A model generated the notes under the pieces. The model was not told where the DNA came from. It saw only the letters and a program-made list of their open reading frames with translations, and made no database searches. This document shows, piece after piece, positions 5,150-6,484 of a stretch of DNA of 6,484 nt (positions are counted from its first letter, which is position 1; each line of letters begins with the position of its first letter). The translations under genes were made by a program, and so were the position numbers. The DNA is from a candidate division NPL-UPA2 bacterium (GTDB lineage: Bacteria; Bacillota; UBA994): contig QLUB01000100.1 in assembly GCA_018725205.1 (NCBI GenBank), positions 1-6,484 on the forward strand, in the 5' to 3' direction.

Positions 5150-6321
5150 CTATTCGTCCTTAAGCTTGGCCATAGAGAACCCGGTGTAGCCGTAGATTAC
5201 GTTAATGACCGGCACTAGCAGGTTAAAGAAGGCAAAAGGGAGATAGACTTGAGGCGCAACACCTAGCGTTGCCGCCATAAACGCGCCGCAAGTGTTCCAT
5301 GGGATGAGAGCCGAAGTTACGGTGCCCGCGCCTTCCAGCGCACGCGACAAGTTTTTGGGCGCAAGGTCGCGCTTCGCGTATTCGTCCTTAAACAGGCGTC
5401 CGGGCAGAACGATAGCGAGGTACTGGTCGGCAGCAAGGATGTTAGTGCCAAGGCATGCTAAGACGGTACTTAAAACGAGAGAGCCCGTGCTCTTAGCGGC
5501 GGCAAACATCTTCTTGCCAACAGCCTCTAACATGCCGGTCTTCTCCAGTACGCCCCCAAAGACTAATGCGCAGATAATCAGTGCTACCGTCCACATCATT
5601 TTGTCGAGCCCGCCGCGGTTAAGCAAGCGGTCCACAGCTTCGACGCCGGAGTCAATTTCAAAACCATAGTGGGCCGCAGAAATAATTGCCCCGACAGTAG
5701 CGCGCTGGAAAACAGCAGCAAAGAGTCCGCCAACTACCGAACCCGTAATGAGACCAGGCAGGGCAGGCACTTTCAGAGCAATTAAGCCAATAACTACCAG
5801 TGGGGGAATGAGCAGCCAAGGCGAGATGGCGAAGTTGTCGCGGAGCGCATTGAGGATAACGTTAATGCGTTCAGCATCTAGCGCGCGTCCCGCAAACCTT
5901 AGCCCTAGCACGCCATAGAGTACGGCAGAAATAACTAGCGCCGGGATAGTCGCATAGAGCATATGCTTGACGTGGGCAAAAAGCGAGCTGCCGGCAACAG
6001 CGGGAGCAAGGTTAGTCGTATCGGATAGGGGTGAGATCTTATCGCCAAAATACGCGCCGGACACCACGGCACCCGCAACCATGCCGGGAGGAACATCCAG
6101 CCCGATGCCGATACCGGTCAAGGCGATACCCACGGTGCCGGCAGTACCCCAAGAGGTGCCGGTAGCCAAAGAGACGACGCAGCAGATAAAGAACGTAGCC
6201 ACTAGGAAGATGCTAGGGGAAAGAATCTGCAGCCCGTAGTAGATCATGGCGGGGCAACTACAGATGCAATAGGAACAAGGGCATGGAGAACCGTGGCTTC
6301 TTTGCGTTGTTTTGCGATCAC
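5150..6321 (-). pseudogene. nhaC: NhaC-family Na+/H+ antiporter, N-terminal deletion and frameshift
   Basis: NhaC-family proteins are integral membrane antiporters; known members exchange Na+ for H+, and relatives such as MleN exchange malate and lactate. The long frame (5150-6247, 365 residues) contains TGTSWGTAGTVG (29-40), SGAYFGDKISPLSDTTNL (63-80), NILAADQYLAIVLPGRLF (269-286) and SRALEGAGTVTSALIPWNT (301-319), all typical. It begins at MIYYGLQILSPS, which lies about 100-110 residues into normal members (about 450-470 long), and no binding site precedes that ATG. Farther upstream, a GTG at 6319-6321 with a strong AAAGGAGGG (6328-6336) opens a 25-codon frame, MIAKQRKEATVLHALVPIASVV and three more residues, which resembles the normal NhaC N-terminus. 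It stops at 6244-6246 in another frame. Thus the true start and the body survive, but about 85 codons (roughly the first membrane helices) are missing and the frame is lost. A functional antiporter is unlikely if the sequence is correct. Confidence 0.87.
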
Positions 6322-6327
6322 TGAATT

Positions 6328-6336
6328 CCCTCCTTT
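6328..6336 (-). promoter_or_regulatory. Ribosome binding site of the original nhaC start
   Basis: On the minus strand AAAGGAGGG lies 6 nt before GTG at 6319-6321. This strong site shows that translation began here, not at the ATG at 6245-6247. Confidence 0.8.
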
Positions 6337-6484
6337 ACTTTCTCGACGGGGATTACAGTCTAATTCTGCACTTAAGCCCCCTCACCTTCACAGAAAATGA
6401 ATTGTGCAATAAAATTCTAACTCTGTGCCATGCGCGCAACACACCGCTTTGCCGCATACGATAAGGCAAGGGGGTGGGGCGGGG
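6337..6484. other. Upstream region of nhaC with no gene seen
   Basis: No supported coding frame on either strand. It holds an A/T-rich centre (about 6389-6420) with the small palindrome ATTG-TG-CAAT (6401-6410). At the window edge there are three closely spaced G runs (6470-6474, 6476-6479, 6481-6484). A TAGAAT-like -10 can be read on the minus strand at about 6415-6420, but no good -35 lies at the right distance, so no promoter is called. Confidence 0.5.

Noticed and set aside
6428..6484. Start of a plus-strand gene at ATG 6430
   Set aside because: There is no binding site, and the predicted residues are non-descript and run into the G-rich edge.

Overview
The window looks like chromosomal DNA of a Bacillota (Firmicutes) bacterium, most likely of the Clostridia type. 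The basis is a DegV-family gene, strong AGGAGG/AAGGGGTGAT-like ribosome binding sites, frequent GTG and TTG starts, a type II (TK1-like, zinc-binding) thymidine kinase, a NhaC-type antiporter and intrinsic terminators. GC content is moderate to high. The organism cannot be named more closely from the sequence alone.

Layout from left to right: a broken uridine kinase gene (udk, 74-509, +) is followed by an intact thymidine kinase gene (tdk, 545-1108, +). A PhnE-type ABC permease gene (1066-1818, -) runs toward tdk and overlaps its 3' end by 43 bp; a short possible remnant of a second gene lies directly upstream of it (1815-1952, -). DegV (1994-2839, +) is divergent from the permease. A 183-bp intergenic stretch with two hairpins and a promoter-like sequence separates degV from a two-gene operon: an unrecognised six-helix membrane protein (3023-3877) and S-adenosylmethionine synthetase metK (3880-5064), only 2 nt apart. 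A strong terminator follows metK, then a convergent NhaC antiporter gene (5150-6321, -) whose beginning is broken. The last 160 bases hold only upstream DNA of nhaC.

The main observation is structural. Three of the seven recognisable genes (udk, phnE, nhaC) have well-conserved ends but lack an internal block: about 65-70 codons in udk, about 35 in phnE and about 85 in nhaC, judged against the families. In udk and nhaC the two halves are also in different frames. The remaining parts are still well conserved, so the losses look recent, or they reflect assembly or sequencing errors. tdk, degV and metK look full length and intact.

Functionally, udk and tdk are both pyrimidine-nucleoside salvage kinases. 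The membrane gene and metK are translationally coupled. PhnE lacks its ATPase and binding-protein partners in this window. The second notable point is that two intergenic hairpins, after degV and after metK, share the same design, in which the 3' arm of the stem is repeated once more downstream. I see no defence system, CRISPR array, complete mobile element or RNA gene, and no convincing novel multi-gene system.
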